64,000 nucleotides of DNA from Peptoniphilus rachelemmaiella. GTDB lineage: Bacteria; Bacillota; Clostridia; Tissierellales; Peptoniphilaceae. Below are positions 1 through 8,999 of the stretch, piece after piece. Made by a program: the position numbers and the translations under genes. The stretch is taken from assembly GCF_943169845.1 (NCBI RefSeq), contig NZ_CALPBW010000001.1:156891-220890 (forward strand). Direction: 5' to 3'. The stretch's first letter is position 1. The number at the start of each line of letters is the position of its first letter. The notes beneath the pieces are model-generated. The model ran no database searches. It saw only the letters and a program-made list of their open reading frames with translations, and had not been told where the DNA came from.

Positions 1-1
1 A

Positions 2-1204
2 GAAAAACCGGGTACCAAAGTGGAAGTAGAAGATGGAAAAATCGTCGTTCCCCTCGATCCGAAAGCTGTAAAAGGCGACAAGATCGAAGTAAGGACGATC
101 AATGATTCGAAAGTTGAATCGGATCCGACAAAAATCGAAGTTAAAGATAAAGTCTTAACTACGAAGCCCGTAATAAAAGAGGCAACAAAAGATACCAACT
201 TCGTAACCGGTACTGCTGAAAAGAATGCAGATATCGTCGTTAAAGTGACGAAGAAAGACGGCACGTCCTCTGAATTTAGAGGCAAAGCCGACGAAAATGG
301 AAACTTCAAGGTAACGACAGATACCTTAGTAGACGGCAATAAAGTTGTCGTAACGGCATCCGAACCCGGAAAAGCAGACAACACATCCGACGAAAAAACC
401 GTTGGCGTCGATACCTCCAAGCTGAAAGAATCCATCGACAAGGCAGATAAGATTGTTGCGGAAGATGGCACGAACTTTAAACCTGACACAAACCCCGTCG
501 ATAAAGCATTGAAAGATGCTTTAGATAATGGTAAAAAAGTTAAGGAAGCCGGCGACAACGGCGATCCGAATACGGATCAAACAGTAGTGGACAACGCTAA
601 AAAAGAATTAGACAAAGCCATTGCCCAAAAAGAAGCCGATAAAGCCGTCGATCAAGCAAAAGTCGATCCTTCTGATCAAAACATCAACGATGCCCAAGAC
701 AAGATCAACAACATTCCTGGTACGGTTGATGACAACCCAATCAAAAAAGACCTTCAAGACAAACTTGACCTCATCAAGAAAATCAAAGAAGGCGAAGAAC
801 GGTTGAAACAAGACGACATCAAAGATAAGCCGCCAAAAGATGTTCAAGACCTGAAAGATGCCATTGACAAAGGCAAAAAGGCGATCGATTCAAAAGACAG
901 CAAAACTGTTACCGAAGCGACGAAGGCCATCGAAAAAGCCATCGATCAAATCAACAAGGAAAGAATCAAAGTTGGCGTCGAAAGTTTGGGTCGAGGCCTA
1001 GAAACTTTAGAAATTCGGACCTCCGTACCGGGTGCCACCGTAGTCATTAAGATTGGCGGAAAAACAATCAAAACCATTACAACAAGCTCCTTTGGCACCT
1101 ACTCGCAAGGTTTATCGGAAGGGCTGAAGGCAGATCAAGATGTAACCCTTGAAGCCAGCAAAGTCGGTTATAACGATGGTATATATAGTGAGACTGTAGA
1201 TTAA
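2..1204 (+). CDS. Giant repeat surface protein, C-terminal part only
   Basis: The reading frame is open to the window's left edge, so this is the last ~400 residues of a larger protein; the in-frame GTG at 20 is unlikely to be the start. In order it shows the end of one Ig-like domain, a Big_6-type bacterial Ig domain (about nt 175-405, with an SxFVTGTAEKNADIVV-like strand pattern), a lysine/aspartate-rich helical stretch resembling FIVAR-type three-helix repeats (nt 410-956), and an 82-residue C-terminal Ig-like domain ending in YSETVD. The last 248 bp are almost identical to the ends of the genes at 2785 and 14452. There is no LPXTG motif, hydrophobic tail or SLH domain, so how it is held on the cell is unclear. 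Role as an adhesin or surface-layer component is inferred from architecture. Confidence 0.85.
   Translation, partial: EKPGTKVEVEDGKIVVPLDPKAVKGDKIEVRTINDSKVESDPTKIEVKDKVLTTKPVIKEATKDTNFVTGTAEKNADIVVKVTKKDGTSSEFRGKADENGNFKVTTDTLVDGNKVVVTASEPGKADNTSDEKTVGVDTSKLKESIDKADKIVAEDGTNFKPDTNPVDKALKDALDNGKKVKEAGDNGDPNTDQTVVDNAKKELDKAIAQKEADKAVDQAKVDPSDQNINDAQDKINNIPGTVDDNPIKKDLQDKLDLIKKIKEGEERLKQDDIKDKPPKDVQDLKDAIDKGKKAIDSKDSKTVTEATKAIEKAIDQINKERIKVGVESLGRGLETLEIRTSVPGATVVIKIGGKTIKTITTSSFGTYSQGLSEGLKADQDVTLEASKVGYNDGIYSETVD
957..1204 (+). repeat. Shared 248-bp 3' cassette, copy 1
   Basis: This segment encodes the C-terminal Ig-like domain. Compared by eye with copies 2 (8735-8982) and 3 (25283-25530) it differs at one base from each, with third codon positions conserved too. 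Similarity to the other copies stops within a few bases after the stop codon. Confidence 0.9.
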
Positions 1205-1370
1205 AGAAGAGAGGTAATTAGTGGAAGTAACTCTATTATTTCCTCATCCCAGCAAAATCTTCTCGTAGTCAACCGTCGAATCGACCTGACAAAATGGTTC
1301 TAAGGAAGAGACGATCTTTTGTAATAAGCCGCATAAAAATCGTGCAAAAAAAAGAGCGTCTAAAATGCAC

Positions 1371-1416
1371 GGACCCCCAGGGGTTGGACAAGTGATCCAA
1401 TCCTTGGGGGTCTTTT
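1371..1416 (+). terminator. Rho-independent terminator
   Basis: Long imperfect hairpin: arm beginning GACCCCCAGGGG pairs with an arm ending CCTTGGGGGTC, followed by TTTT. It probably ends the giant gene that stops at 1204. Confidence 0.7.
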
Positions 1417-1580
1417 AATGGCAAATTTCAGTTATAAACCAAACGGAGAAACTGCTTAGGGGCCGGGGGCGAAGTTCGAAATGGCAGTCCACCCACTGGG
1501 AATGGCGAGGTAGAGGATCGTAGCGAAAGCATTTAGGAAACATAAGCATTCCGGTGACTTGGGAAGTGGCGATACAAACC

Positions 1581-1609
1581 TTGCGAAAAGCCCATGTCCT
1601 TCGTATAAT
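1581..1609 (+). promoter_or_regulatory. Sigma-A type promoter
   Basis: TTGCGA and TATAAT are separated by exactly 17 bp, about 50 bp upstream of the start at 1659. Confidence 0.7.
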
Positions 1610-1658
1610 ATAAAAAAATAGATAGAATAAAGTAAACTAATGTAATTACGGAGGCACT

Positions 1659-2195
1659 ATGAAAAAATCAAAAAAACAAAAAAGGAAGTCATTAAAGGAA
1701 CAGCTACTTGAGGGCACAACGAAAGAGGAAAAAACAAAAATCCCGGAATCAAGCTATGTTTTACTAAAAAATGCGTTGCTCAAAGGCACATCCGAGGATA
1801 TACGCAAATTAGTCAGGAATACAGAGGATGTGTATAAAATTGCGGGAGAGCTAGAAGGCTCCTGCGAACAAAGAAAAGAAATTGCCAATTCAATCGATAT
1901 CTACTTGAACAGTAATTTCTCGAAGAGCTTTAGACCAATACTTGTCAGTACGATGTTGGCGTTTGTTGCAACGGCAATGAACGATTTGATAAAAGAAACA
2001 ATCAAAACAGGCCTTCTACTTTTTACGGAACAGGAATCGGCGGGCGGCATCGAATTTGGTGTTTCTATTGGTACCTTTGTAGCGATGGCGGCAATTATCA
2101 CTTATTTTTGCATAAAAATGTTAGATTTATGGAACGCAAGCCTCGAACTAAAACGCGACCTCCTCTTACTCAAATCCCTATTGAAACAGAAGTAA
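1659..2195 (+). CDS. Small membrane protein of unknown function
   Basis: This 178-residue protein is not recognised. It starts at an ATG preceded by GGAGG (1650-1654). The first ~30 residues are very rich in lysine, followed by a hydrophilic helical part (about 30-85) and two likely membrane segments (about residues 92-110 and 130-152) separated by a loop, then a short leucine/lysine-rich tail. The hairpin-with-tail shape suggests an inner-membrane protein with both ends on one side. It stands alone with its own promoter and terminator between two giant surface-protein genes. Lysine codons are mostly AAA and the gene is richer in AT than its neighbours. Confidence 0.75.
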   Translation: MKKSKKQKRKSLKEQLLEGTTKEEKTKIPESSYVLLKNALLKGTSEDIRKLVRNTEDVYKIAGELEGSCEQRKEIANSIDIYLNSNFSKSFRPILVSTMLAFVATAMNDLIKETIKTGLLLFTEQESAGGIEFGVSIGTFVAMAAIITYFCIKMLDLWNASLELKRDLLLLKSLLKQK

Positions 2196-2243
2196 AACCG
2201 GTTTTCTAACCAAATTTCAAAAACGAACACGAATCGTAACCAG

Positions 2244-2278
2244 TCCCCTGGAGATGTAGTCCATCTTCGGGGTTTTTT
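2244..2278 (+). terminator. Rho-independent terminator
   Basis: CCCCTGGAGATG pairs with CATCTTCGGGG, followed by seven T. Located about 50 bp after the stop at 2195. Confidence 0.75.
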
Positions 2279-2500
2279 TGGCCAAAAGATAAAGAAGTCA
2301 TAAAAAGGCTCTAAAAATCCATCGAGTAGAGTAACCTCCTCAATGGGTATTTTAGAGCCGGAATTCATAGAAAAAGTGAAGGTCCTTTGAAAGATCAAGG
2401 GGTCTTTAATGCGTCCTTTAAAACAGACCGAAGGTACATTACTTTAATTCCACGTAAGAAGAATTAGCGTGAACATAAAAAAAGGAAAAAAGCTTTGGAA

Positions 2501-2529
2501 TTTCAATGTTTTTCCTAATGATCTATGAT
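2501..2529 (+). promoter_or_regulatory. Possible promoter for the giant surface gene
   Basis: TTTCAA and TATGAT separated by 17 bp. The match is moderate; if correct the transcript has a leader of about 250 nt. Confidence 0.4.
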
Positions 2530-2784
2530 AAAATAGCAATGTATATGGAGGCGGTGAACAAATTTCTTGTCACAATTTAAAATCAGTCGGTTTTAACAGG
2601 TGTCAACCTTTTAGAATCACCTCCATGGCAACCAAGAAAATTCACTTCGTTTGCCGAAAGCAGTTTAAATCACCATTCAGCGGGAAAATGGAGACGCAGA
2701 GTTAAAGGGGTGATGTCCGGAGAGAATGGATGTACGACAATTAAAGCTAATTGAAGAATTAGTGGAAACACAAAGGAAGGTAAA

Positions 2785-5700
2785 ATGATAAACAAAGGGA
2801 TACTTAAAAAGCATTTATCACTGTTTTTGGTGATAGCCATGCTCTTCAGCATGATCCCCTACAGCGCATTGGCGGCAGGGGGCACGGGTGAGGGGACTGA
2901 AACTTCAGACCCGACCCTCGATATTGCAAACCCGACCCTTTCCACGAACCTGAAGACCTATTACGATGTCCGCGGGATGGAAAGGTCGAATTTACGGTAT
3001 GCCAATATCAACTATGAAAGCACAGAAGTAAAAGATGGGGTCGAAACCATCACAATGAACTTGTCCAAGTGGACAGACTCAAGTGTCGGCTTTGGTCACA
3101 AAAGAGATGACAAGTATTCAGGTCAAATCATCCTGAACTTTTTCGATAAGAATTTCTATGAAAACATCGAGAAGATAGAGCTCTCAAGAGGTGGCTCCAC
3201 TAGGCAATTAACAAAAGACCTAAAGTATAAAAACGAATCAGAAGTTATCCCTAACGGTGCTCAATGGATGATTAAAATCACGGACGCACCGGTTAGCTAC
3301 GCTCTAGTAGGTGTTGTTACAAACTCTGAACTTAAAATCACCATGAAATCCGGCAAGACCTTAAAAGACCTTGGCCTTGAAGGCAAGGACATTGCCATCA
3401 ATCATGTCTGGGTTCTTAATAACGGCAAGATTGCAGCTGAATCTGTATCCAATACGATGATCAACAGCAACAAGGAAACTACCAATGGCGAGTTTAAAAA
3501 CAACTTCCTGACAGGTAAGCCGGGTATGAAGATTATCTACAGACCGAAAGAAGGCGTTTTACAAACGGTTCACTCTTTCAAGTCGGATGAAAACTTCCTG
3601 CAATCGGACTACAACTGGATTGTATATATCAAAGAATTAGTTCCCAAAGAACTGGTTCCGTTTATAGAAAATGTTGCCTGGGTCAAGAGGACTGATGAAG
3701 TAGGTAATGAAGATAGATTTACCAAAGGCAAGTTAAGCGTCGAATTGTACACCGACGACCAGGGGCGCTATGTCTTTGACACATCAAAAAGCTCCAATAT
3801 TTCTATTCGAACGACAGGCAATGCCAATAAAGATAACTTGGATGAAGCTAGGAAAAACTTAGACCATAACGTCTTCTACGGCGTCCTCGGTCAATCGAGA
3901 AACTACACCATTGAATACAAGCTTAAAGACGATAAGACCAGCAAAGAGTTTGTTGAAACTATCGTTAAGTACGTTCAAGAGCACAACCAACAAGTTCAAT
4001 TCACATCTTGGATGGAAGGGGACTATGTAAAATGGGCTGAAAAAGGCGATGCAGAACCGCCCAGAAAACTGGACCGTTCCGAACACATCGGCTTTATCGA
4101 ATCGACCGACTCCGACGGCGACGGCTTGTTCGATATGCTGGAGTGGATCTATGAAACAGATTACAGAAATCCCGACACAGACGGCGACGGCGTGCCCGAC
4201 GGGCAAGAAGTTCTGACGGACAAAACCGATCCCTTAAAGGCGAACAGCTACAAGCCCGGAAAGGCAACAACGGATACGAAGGCTATTCCGCGCGACAAGG
4301 CGATTGCTATAAAAGGAATGGCACCGAGAAGCAAATATGCTAAACCTTTCGTTAAACCCAAGGAAGCATTGCCGGTTGAAAGCGATGATGCAGGCGGTCT
4401 TATTGTACGAGCTGTTCCCTATTCTGTAAATGAAGAAGGAAAGCCGGAAATTAACGAGAAAGTCGTCTATGCCGGAACGACCATCTCCAAAGCGAATTTA
4501 GATAAGGGTCCCTTTACCTTAAACATCAGACCCAACATCATTCCGGATAGCGTCAAACAAATTGCCATTGTAACCTATAGCCCCGATGGCAAAAATCCGG
4601 TGATCGGCGATATTATTTCGGTAGGTACCGTCATTAACTTCAACCCCAATGGTGGTCAATTTGGCGATTCCACGGCGTCACAACCTGTCATCATGAAGGA
4701 AGGCAAAGTTACTTTACCTGAGCAAGCGCCTACGAGAAAGGGCTACACCCTATTGGGCTGGTCTACAAAGGCCAATATCTCAGAAAGTGACTTTGGAAAA
4801 TTAGCCACACTGGCAACCGAAGCCGACTGGGATAAAGATAGCGCGATGAAGGTAGATGCCACTTCTCCGGGCAAATCGGGAGAAACGGTCTATGCCGTTT
4901 GGGCACAAGACACATTTAAAGTGCGCCTTCATAGAAATCTTAGCCCGACAGATGACAAGGTTGTGGAATATGTGGCTGAGCCGGATGAAGACGGCAACTG
5001 GGTTTTACCGGAAGTCAACAAGGACGGCTCCGAATTAAAAGATTTCCACATTGACAAGTACACCTTTAGAGGCTGGGCAGAAAATGCCACAGATAAAGTG
5101 CCGAAGGCAACGGGAACGGAAACTTTCAACAATCCCCGTACAGGGAAGTCTGTCGAAAGGGTAACCTACCAATTCGACGGATCCAAGGTATCCTTTAAAG
5201 GAAAGACCAAACCCTACACCATGGACTTATATGCGGTCTATGCACCTTATGTAAAAGTATCTGCAACCAAAACCTGGCATGCGGACGCCACATCGGGAGC
5301 GACGAAATACTCACCTGCCATTGGCGTTGGACTACTTTACAGAACGGCCGTAGGGGAAGCATCCGACCCTGTTATCGATGCGCAATTGGCAGACTACCGT
5401 TACTACCCGGGCTCTTACCAAGAGAGTGCGAAGAAAGTTTTTGCAGATGGTGATGCGGACAAATCCATTAAGTTTAACTGGGAAGTTCCGGGCTATGACG
5501 CCAAGGGACAGAGATTATCCTTTATACTGGGCGAAATCGAGCCGGAGCAAAAAGCAAAACTCGAAAACTGGTCGGGTAAATGGTCCGATATCAACATCGT
5601 TATTACAGATAACACGACCTCCACAGACGGCGGCAAGAAACAAATTGTTTACGCCAAACGTGACAGCGGTCAAATCGACGCCTACTCCGGCGCCACAACT

Positions 5701-8700
5701 CGTAGGGTTAAATCTTATGTAGATAATGGCTATGAGACCTTTAAATATGAAATCACAGCCAAAAACACCAAGCTCGGCATCGAACCGCCAAGTCTCGAAG
5801 ACATTGTAGACGGAGACAATTACTTCACCATCGGCCTTCCCCAACAAGATACAGTGGCCAAGGTCGACGTCGTCGTAAAGGTGAAAGACGGCGGCGGAAC
5901 GAAGAAGTACGTCATCAATTTAATCAAAGATGAACACGGAAAGTGGAAGGCACAAGACGGCAATGCCACAGCGGAAGCCATTGAGGGCACACCGAATTAT
6001 AGAATCACTTTACCCAACGGCGTAACATTTACGGCGGGAGATAAGGTAGAAGCCTACTCAAAAGTAGACGCAGCCACTTCAGATACGATAACAAAGACGG
6101 TTATTCCAAAACCTCCAACATCTAAAACCAAGGCACCGACACAAGCCAAGAGAGACGAAAACTATAATGTAGTTCTTGAAGCCGAAAGACCTTTCCTCGG
6201 CATTTCCTCATCGAACAAGTACATCCTTGTGGATGATCAAGATAAGCCCATTACCACAAATGACGGCAAGGAAATAGAAGGCAAGTTCTCCAATGCCGTC
6301 GAAGGCGATAAAACCATTCGCTTTACAGTACCTGACGGCGTTTTAAAAGACGGCCAAAGAGTGAAGGTAAGGGCTTCAGAAGACAGAAAGACGGATAGCA
6401 TCTCCGATTTATCTCTACCCTTGGTATTAAACGGACCTGAAATCACAGCGCCGGACATCGTCTTAACCGTGGATCAAGATTTAAATCAAGCGATCACAAC
6501 CAATAGATATGCAGATTTAACCTTGGATACAAAAACGCCACTGCCAAAAGGTTTCGATTTGAGAAAAGACGATAGAAAAACATCGACGCTGCTTGGTAAG
6601 TCGAGTGAAGTGGTGAATGAGACGACCCTTAAATTACATGCCGTAGACGATTTAGGTAATAAATCGGAAAAGGTCTTTACGCTTAAGGTAAATCCATTGC
6701 CGGAATCCGCTCAACCGAAAGTTACTCAAATCGCCAAAAAAGGTGATGAAACGGCAAGAATTGTAGTAGAAGGTAAGCCAAATGCCCAAATCGGCTTCAA
6801 AGATGCCGATGGAAATGTGGCTCGTACCATTACACTGGACGATTCCGGTAAGACGGAATTGATTGTCAATCCGAAAGACATCGTAGAGGGCAAGATTATT
6901 GTTTCTCAAAAAGAAGAAAATCACAGACCTTCAAAAGATGTTCCGGTAGTACTTGATACGGAAGGTCCGGACAAACCGTATATTGCAACAGCCAAAGAAG
7001 GTGCAGATAAGATTATCGTCGTGCCGAGGGACAAGGATACTGAAAAAGTAACTTTGAAACTTCCCGACGGAAGAGTCTTAACTCAAGAAAAGAAAGACTT
7101 TACAAATGGCACGGCAGTCTTTGAAATACCCAAGGGTGTTGAAGCAGACACTGCTAAAGATTATGTTGCAGTCGCCTATGATAAGTTCAACAACCCGTCT
7201 GATGAAGCGACGGCAACGATTATCTCTAAATCGGCTGATGCAGAAGATGTAAAAGCATCCAACAAGGGAGAAAATCCGACGACGACAACTGTTGAAGGTA
7301 AGACGACGCCGGGTGCGGAAATTACCTTAAAGGATGCCATGGGCAGACCCATCGAAACGGATAAACCCGTTATTGCAGATCAAGATGGCAAATTTACTGC
7401 AGAAATCCCATTGCAAGATAAGGGAGCGGTCGTCTTCGTCACAGCAAAAGAAGAGGGCAAAGATCCGTCCAATGCAGTTCCGACGAAGGTCTTTATTGAC
7501 AAAGACAGCGACGGAATTGACGACGACAAACAAGCGTCAAAACCGGCTGAAGATGTTAAAGCTCTTAACCAAAACAAGACGGAGCCCAATGCAGATCCCA
7601 CAAGGAACGATCCGAAGGATACCACTACGGTAACAGGTAAGGCGGTACCGGGATCCAAGATCACCATCCAAGACGAAAACGGCAAGGACATTACACCGGC
7701 AGACGGAGTAAAAGTCGATGATGATGGCAACTTCACTGCCGAAGTTGAAAAACAAGAGCCCGGAAAAATCGTGAAGGTCATCGTCACCGAACCGACAGCG
7801 AAAGACGGAACGGAAAAGAAACCATCCGAGCCGGTCGAAGAAACGGTTGGCAGAGATGCCAACAACGACGGCAAGGTGGATCTGGAAAAGACGGAAAAGC
7901 CGACCATTGAAACGGCCAACAAAGATGAAAACTCCGTATCCGGTACGGCAGCACCGGGTGCTGAAGTAACAGTAACCGTCACGCCTAAAGGCGGAGAACC
8001 CAAGACCTTTACAGGCAAAGCTGATGGAGATGGAAACTACAAGGTAACGACCGATCCTCTAGTAGATGGCGATAAAGTGGTCGTAACTGCATCCGAACCC
8101 GGCAAGGCAGACAACACATCCGACGAAAAAGTTGTCGGCGTTGACACGTCCAAGCTGAAAGATTCCATCGACAAAGCGGACAAGATTGTTACGGACGATG
8201 GTGCAAACTTTAAGCCTGATACAAACCCGGTCGATAAAGCATTGAAAGACGCTTTAGATAAGGGTAAAAAAGTTAAGGAAGCCGGCGACAACGGCGATCC
8301 CAACACGAATCAAGCAGCAGTGGACGATGCTAAAAAAGAACTAGACAAAGCCATTGCACAAAAAGAAGCCGATAAAGCCGTGGATAACGCCAAAGACAAA
8401 GTCTTAGATCCCGAAGCAACCGATGATGCTAAAAATGAAGCCATCAAGGATGCGCAAGATAAGATCGATAAGATCTCGGGATCTATTACAGATCCGAATG
8501 CGGCAGACTACAACCCGATCAAAAAAGACCTTCAAGACAAGCTTGACCTCATCAAGAAAATCAAAGAAGGCGAAGATCGGTTGAAACAACCGGACATCAA
8601 AGATAAGCCAAAACAAGATGTCGATGACTTGAAGAAAGCGGTTGAAGACGGCAAAAAAGCCCTTGAGACGAAAGATAACAAAACCATCACTGAAGCGACG

Positions 8701-8982
8701 AAGGTTATCGAAAAAGCCATCGATCAAATCAATAAGGAAAGAATCAAAGTTGGCGTCGAAAGTTTGGGTCGAGGCCTAGAAACTTTAGAAATTCGGACCT
8801 CCGTACCGGGTGCCACCGTAGTCATTAAGATTGGCGGAAAAACAATCAAAACCATTACAACAAGCTCCTTTGGCACCTACTCGCAAGGTTTATCGGAAGG
8901 GCTAAAGGCAGATCAAGATGTAACCCTTGAAGCCAGCAAAGTCGGTTATAACGATGGTATATATAGTGAGACTGTAGATTAA
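2785..8982 (+). CDS. Giant secreted multidomain surface protein (2065 aa)
   Basis: ATG start preceded by AAAGGAAGG. Residues 1-30 form a signal peptide (KKH, hydrophobic core, ALAA). Then come a ~400-residue N-terminal region of unknown fold, an acidic TSP3-like calcium-binding stretch (about 442-485, DSDGDGLFD and DTDGDGVPD), two InlB B-repeat-like units (about 615-810, with GYTLLGWS and FRGWAE), a Cna_B-like domain (about 823-1000, TKTW...LLYRTAV...VPGYDAKGQRLSF) that may form an isopeptide bond, several Ig-like domains including three Big_6 types (about 1490-1790), FIVAR-like helical repeats (about 1790-1983) and the shared C-terminal Ig-like domain. No sortase signal, SLH or membrane anchor is visible. 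The SLH protein gene follows after 17 bp and is likely co-transcribed. Adhesin or matrix role is inferred. Confidence 0.9.
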   Translation: MINKGILKKHLSLFLVIAMLFSMIPYSALAAGGTGEGTETSDPTLDIANPTLSTNLKTYYDVRGMERSNLRYANINYESTEVKDGVETITMNLSKWTDSSVGFGHKRDDKYSGQIILNFFDKNFYENIEKIELSRGGSTRQLTKDLKYKNESEVIPNGAQWMIKITDAPVSYALVGVVTNSELKITMKSGKTLKDLGLEGKDIAINHVWVLNNGKIAAESVSNTMINSNKETTNGEFKNNFLTGKPGMKIIYRPKEGVLQTVHSFKSDENFLQSDYNWIVYIKELVPKELVPFIENVAWVKRTDEVGNEDRFTKGKLSVELYTDDQGRYVFDTSKSSNISIRTTGNANKDNLDEARKNLDHNVFYGVLGQSRNYTIEYKLKDDKTSKEFVETIVKYVQEHNQQVQFTSWMEGDYVKWAEKGDAEPPRKLDRSEHIGFIESTDSDGDGLFDMLEWIYETDYRNPDTDGDGVPDGQEVLTDKTDPLKANSYKPGKATTDTKAIPRDKAIAIKGMAPRSKYAKPFVKPKEALPVESDDAGGLIVRAVPYSVNEEGKPEINEKVVYAGTTISKANLDKGPFTLNIRPNIIPDSVKQIAIVTYSPDGKNPVIGDIISVGTVINFNPNGGQFGDSTASQPVIMKEGKVTLPEQAPTRKGYTLLGWSTKANISESDFGKLATLATEADWDKDSAMKVDATSPGKSGETVYAVWAQDTFKVRLHRNLSPTDDKVVEYVAEPDEDGNWVLPEVNKDGSELKDFHIDKYTFRGWAENATDKVPKATGTETFNNPRTGKSVERVTYQFDGSKVSFKGKTKPYTMDLYAVYAPYVKVSATKTWHADATSGATKYSPAIGVGLLYRTAVGEASDPVIDAQLADYRYYPGSYQESAKKVFADGDADKSIKFNWEVPGYDAKGQRLSFILGEIEPEQKAKLENWSGKWSDINIVITDNTTSTDGGKKQIVYAKRDSGQIDAYSGATTRRVKSYVDNGYETFKYEITAKNTKLGIEPPSLEDIVDGDNYFTIGLPQQDTVAKVDVVVKVKDGGGTKKYVINLIKDEHGKWKAQDGNATAEAIEGTPNYRITLPNGVTFTAGDKVEAYSKVDAATSDTITKTVIPKPPTSKTKAPTQAKRDENYNVVLEAERPFLGISSSNKYILVDDQDKPITTNDGKEIEGKFSNAVEGDKTIRFTVPDGVLKDGQRVKVRASEDRKTDSISDLSLPLVLNGPEITAPDIVLTVDQDLNQAITTNRYADLTLDTKTPLPKGFDLRKDDRKTSTLLGKSSEVVNETTLKLHAVDDLGNKSEKVFTLKVNPLPESAQPKVTQIAKKGDETARIVVEGKPNAQIGFKDADGNVARTITLDDSGKTELIVNPKDIVEGKIIVSQKEENHRPSKDVPVVLDTEGPDKPYIATAKEGADKIIVVPRDKDTEKVTLKLPDGRVLTQEKKDFTNGTAVFEIPKGVEADTAKDYVAVAYDKFNNPSDEATATIISKSADAEDVKASNKGENPTTTTVEGKTTPGAEITLKDAMGRPIETDKPVIADQDGKFTAEIPLQDKGAVVFVTAKEEGKDPSNAVPTKVFIDKDSDGIDDDKQASKPAEDVKALNQNKTEPNADPTRNDPKDTTTVTGKAVPGSKITIQDENGKDITPADGVKVDDDGNFTAEVEKQEPGKIVKVIVTEPTAKDGTEKKPSEPVEETVGRDANNDGKVDLEKTEKPTIETANKDENSVSGTAAPGAEVTVTVTPKGGEPKTFTGKADGDGNYKVTTDPLVDGDKVVVTASEPGKADNTSDEKVVGVDTSKLKDSIDKADKIVTDDGANFKPDTNPVDKALKDALDKGKKVKEAGDNGDPNTNQAAVDDAKKELDKAIAQKEADKAVDNAKDKVLDPEATDDAKNEAIKDAQDKIDKISGSITDPNAADYNPIKKDLQDKLDLIKKIKEGEDRLKQPDIKDKPKQDVDDLKKAVEDGKKALETKDNKTITEATKVIEKAIDQINKERIKVGVESLGRGLETLEIRTSVPGATVVIKIGGKTIKTITTSSFGTYSQGLSEGLKADQDVTLEASKVGYNDGIYSETVD
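8735..8982 (+). repeat. Shared 248-bp 3' cassette, copy 2
   Basis: Same segment as at 957-1204 (one base different, CTA for CTG) and 25283-25530. Similarity to copy 3 continues about 100 bp past the stop, through the RBS and signal-peptide codons of the SLH gene. Confidence 0.9.
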
Positions 8983-8999
8983 AGAAAAGGAGAATTTTG

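Larger units (their letters stand above)
1205..1658. other. Intergenic region with terminator, unidentified segment and promoter
   Basis: No credible coding sequence. It holds a terminator-like hairpin (1371-1416), then a G-rich segment (about 1456-1600) with RNA-like features such as GCGAAAGC-type turns that I do not recognise, and a promoter (1581-1609) for the next gene. The unidentified part could be a degenerate mobile element or structured RNA remnant. Confidence 0.5.
2196..2784. other. Intergenic region and leader of the 2065-residue protein gene
   Basis: Apart from the terminator, it contains an inverted repeat GGCTCTAAAA...TTTTAGAGCC (2307-2359), a possible promoter (TTTCAA, 17 bp, TATGAT; 2501-2529) and a ~240-nt leader. 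In the leader GGAGG (2547-2551) can pair with CCTCC (2619-2623), and ATCACC (about 2669) with GGTGAT (about 2709). No riboswitch class could be matched confidently. No credible coding sequence. Confidence 0.5.

Noticed and set aside
2640..2740. c-di-GMP-I riboswitch in front of the 2785 gene
   Set aside because: A GAGACGCAGAG element recalls the conserved GGGACGCAAAGCC, but the other conserved parts and the receptor helix are missing.
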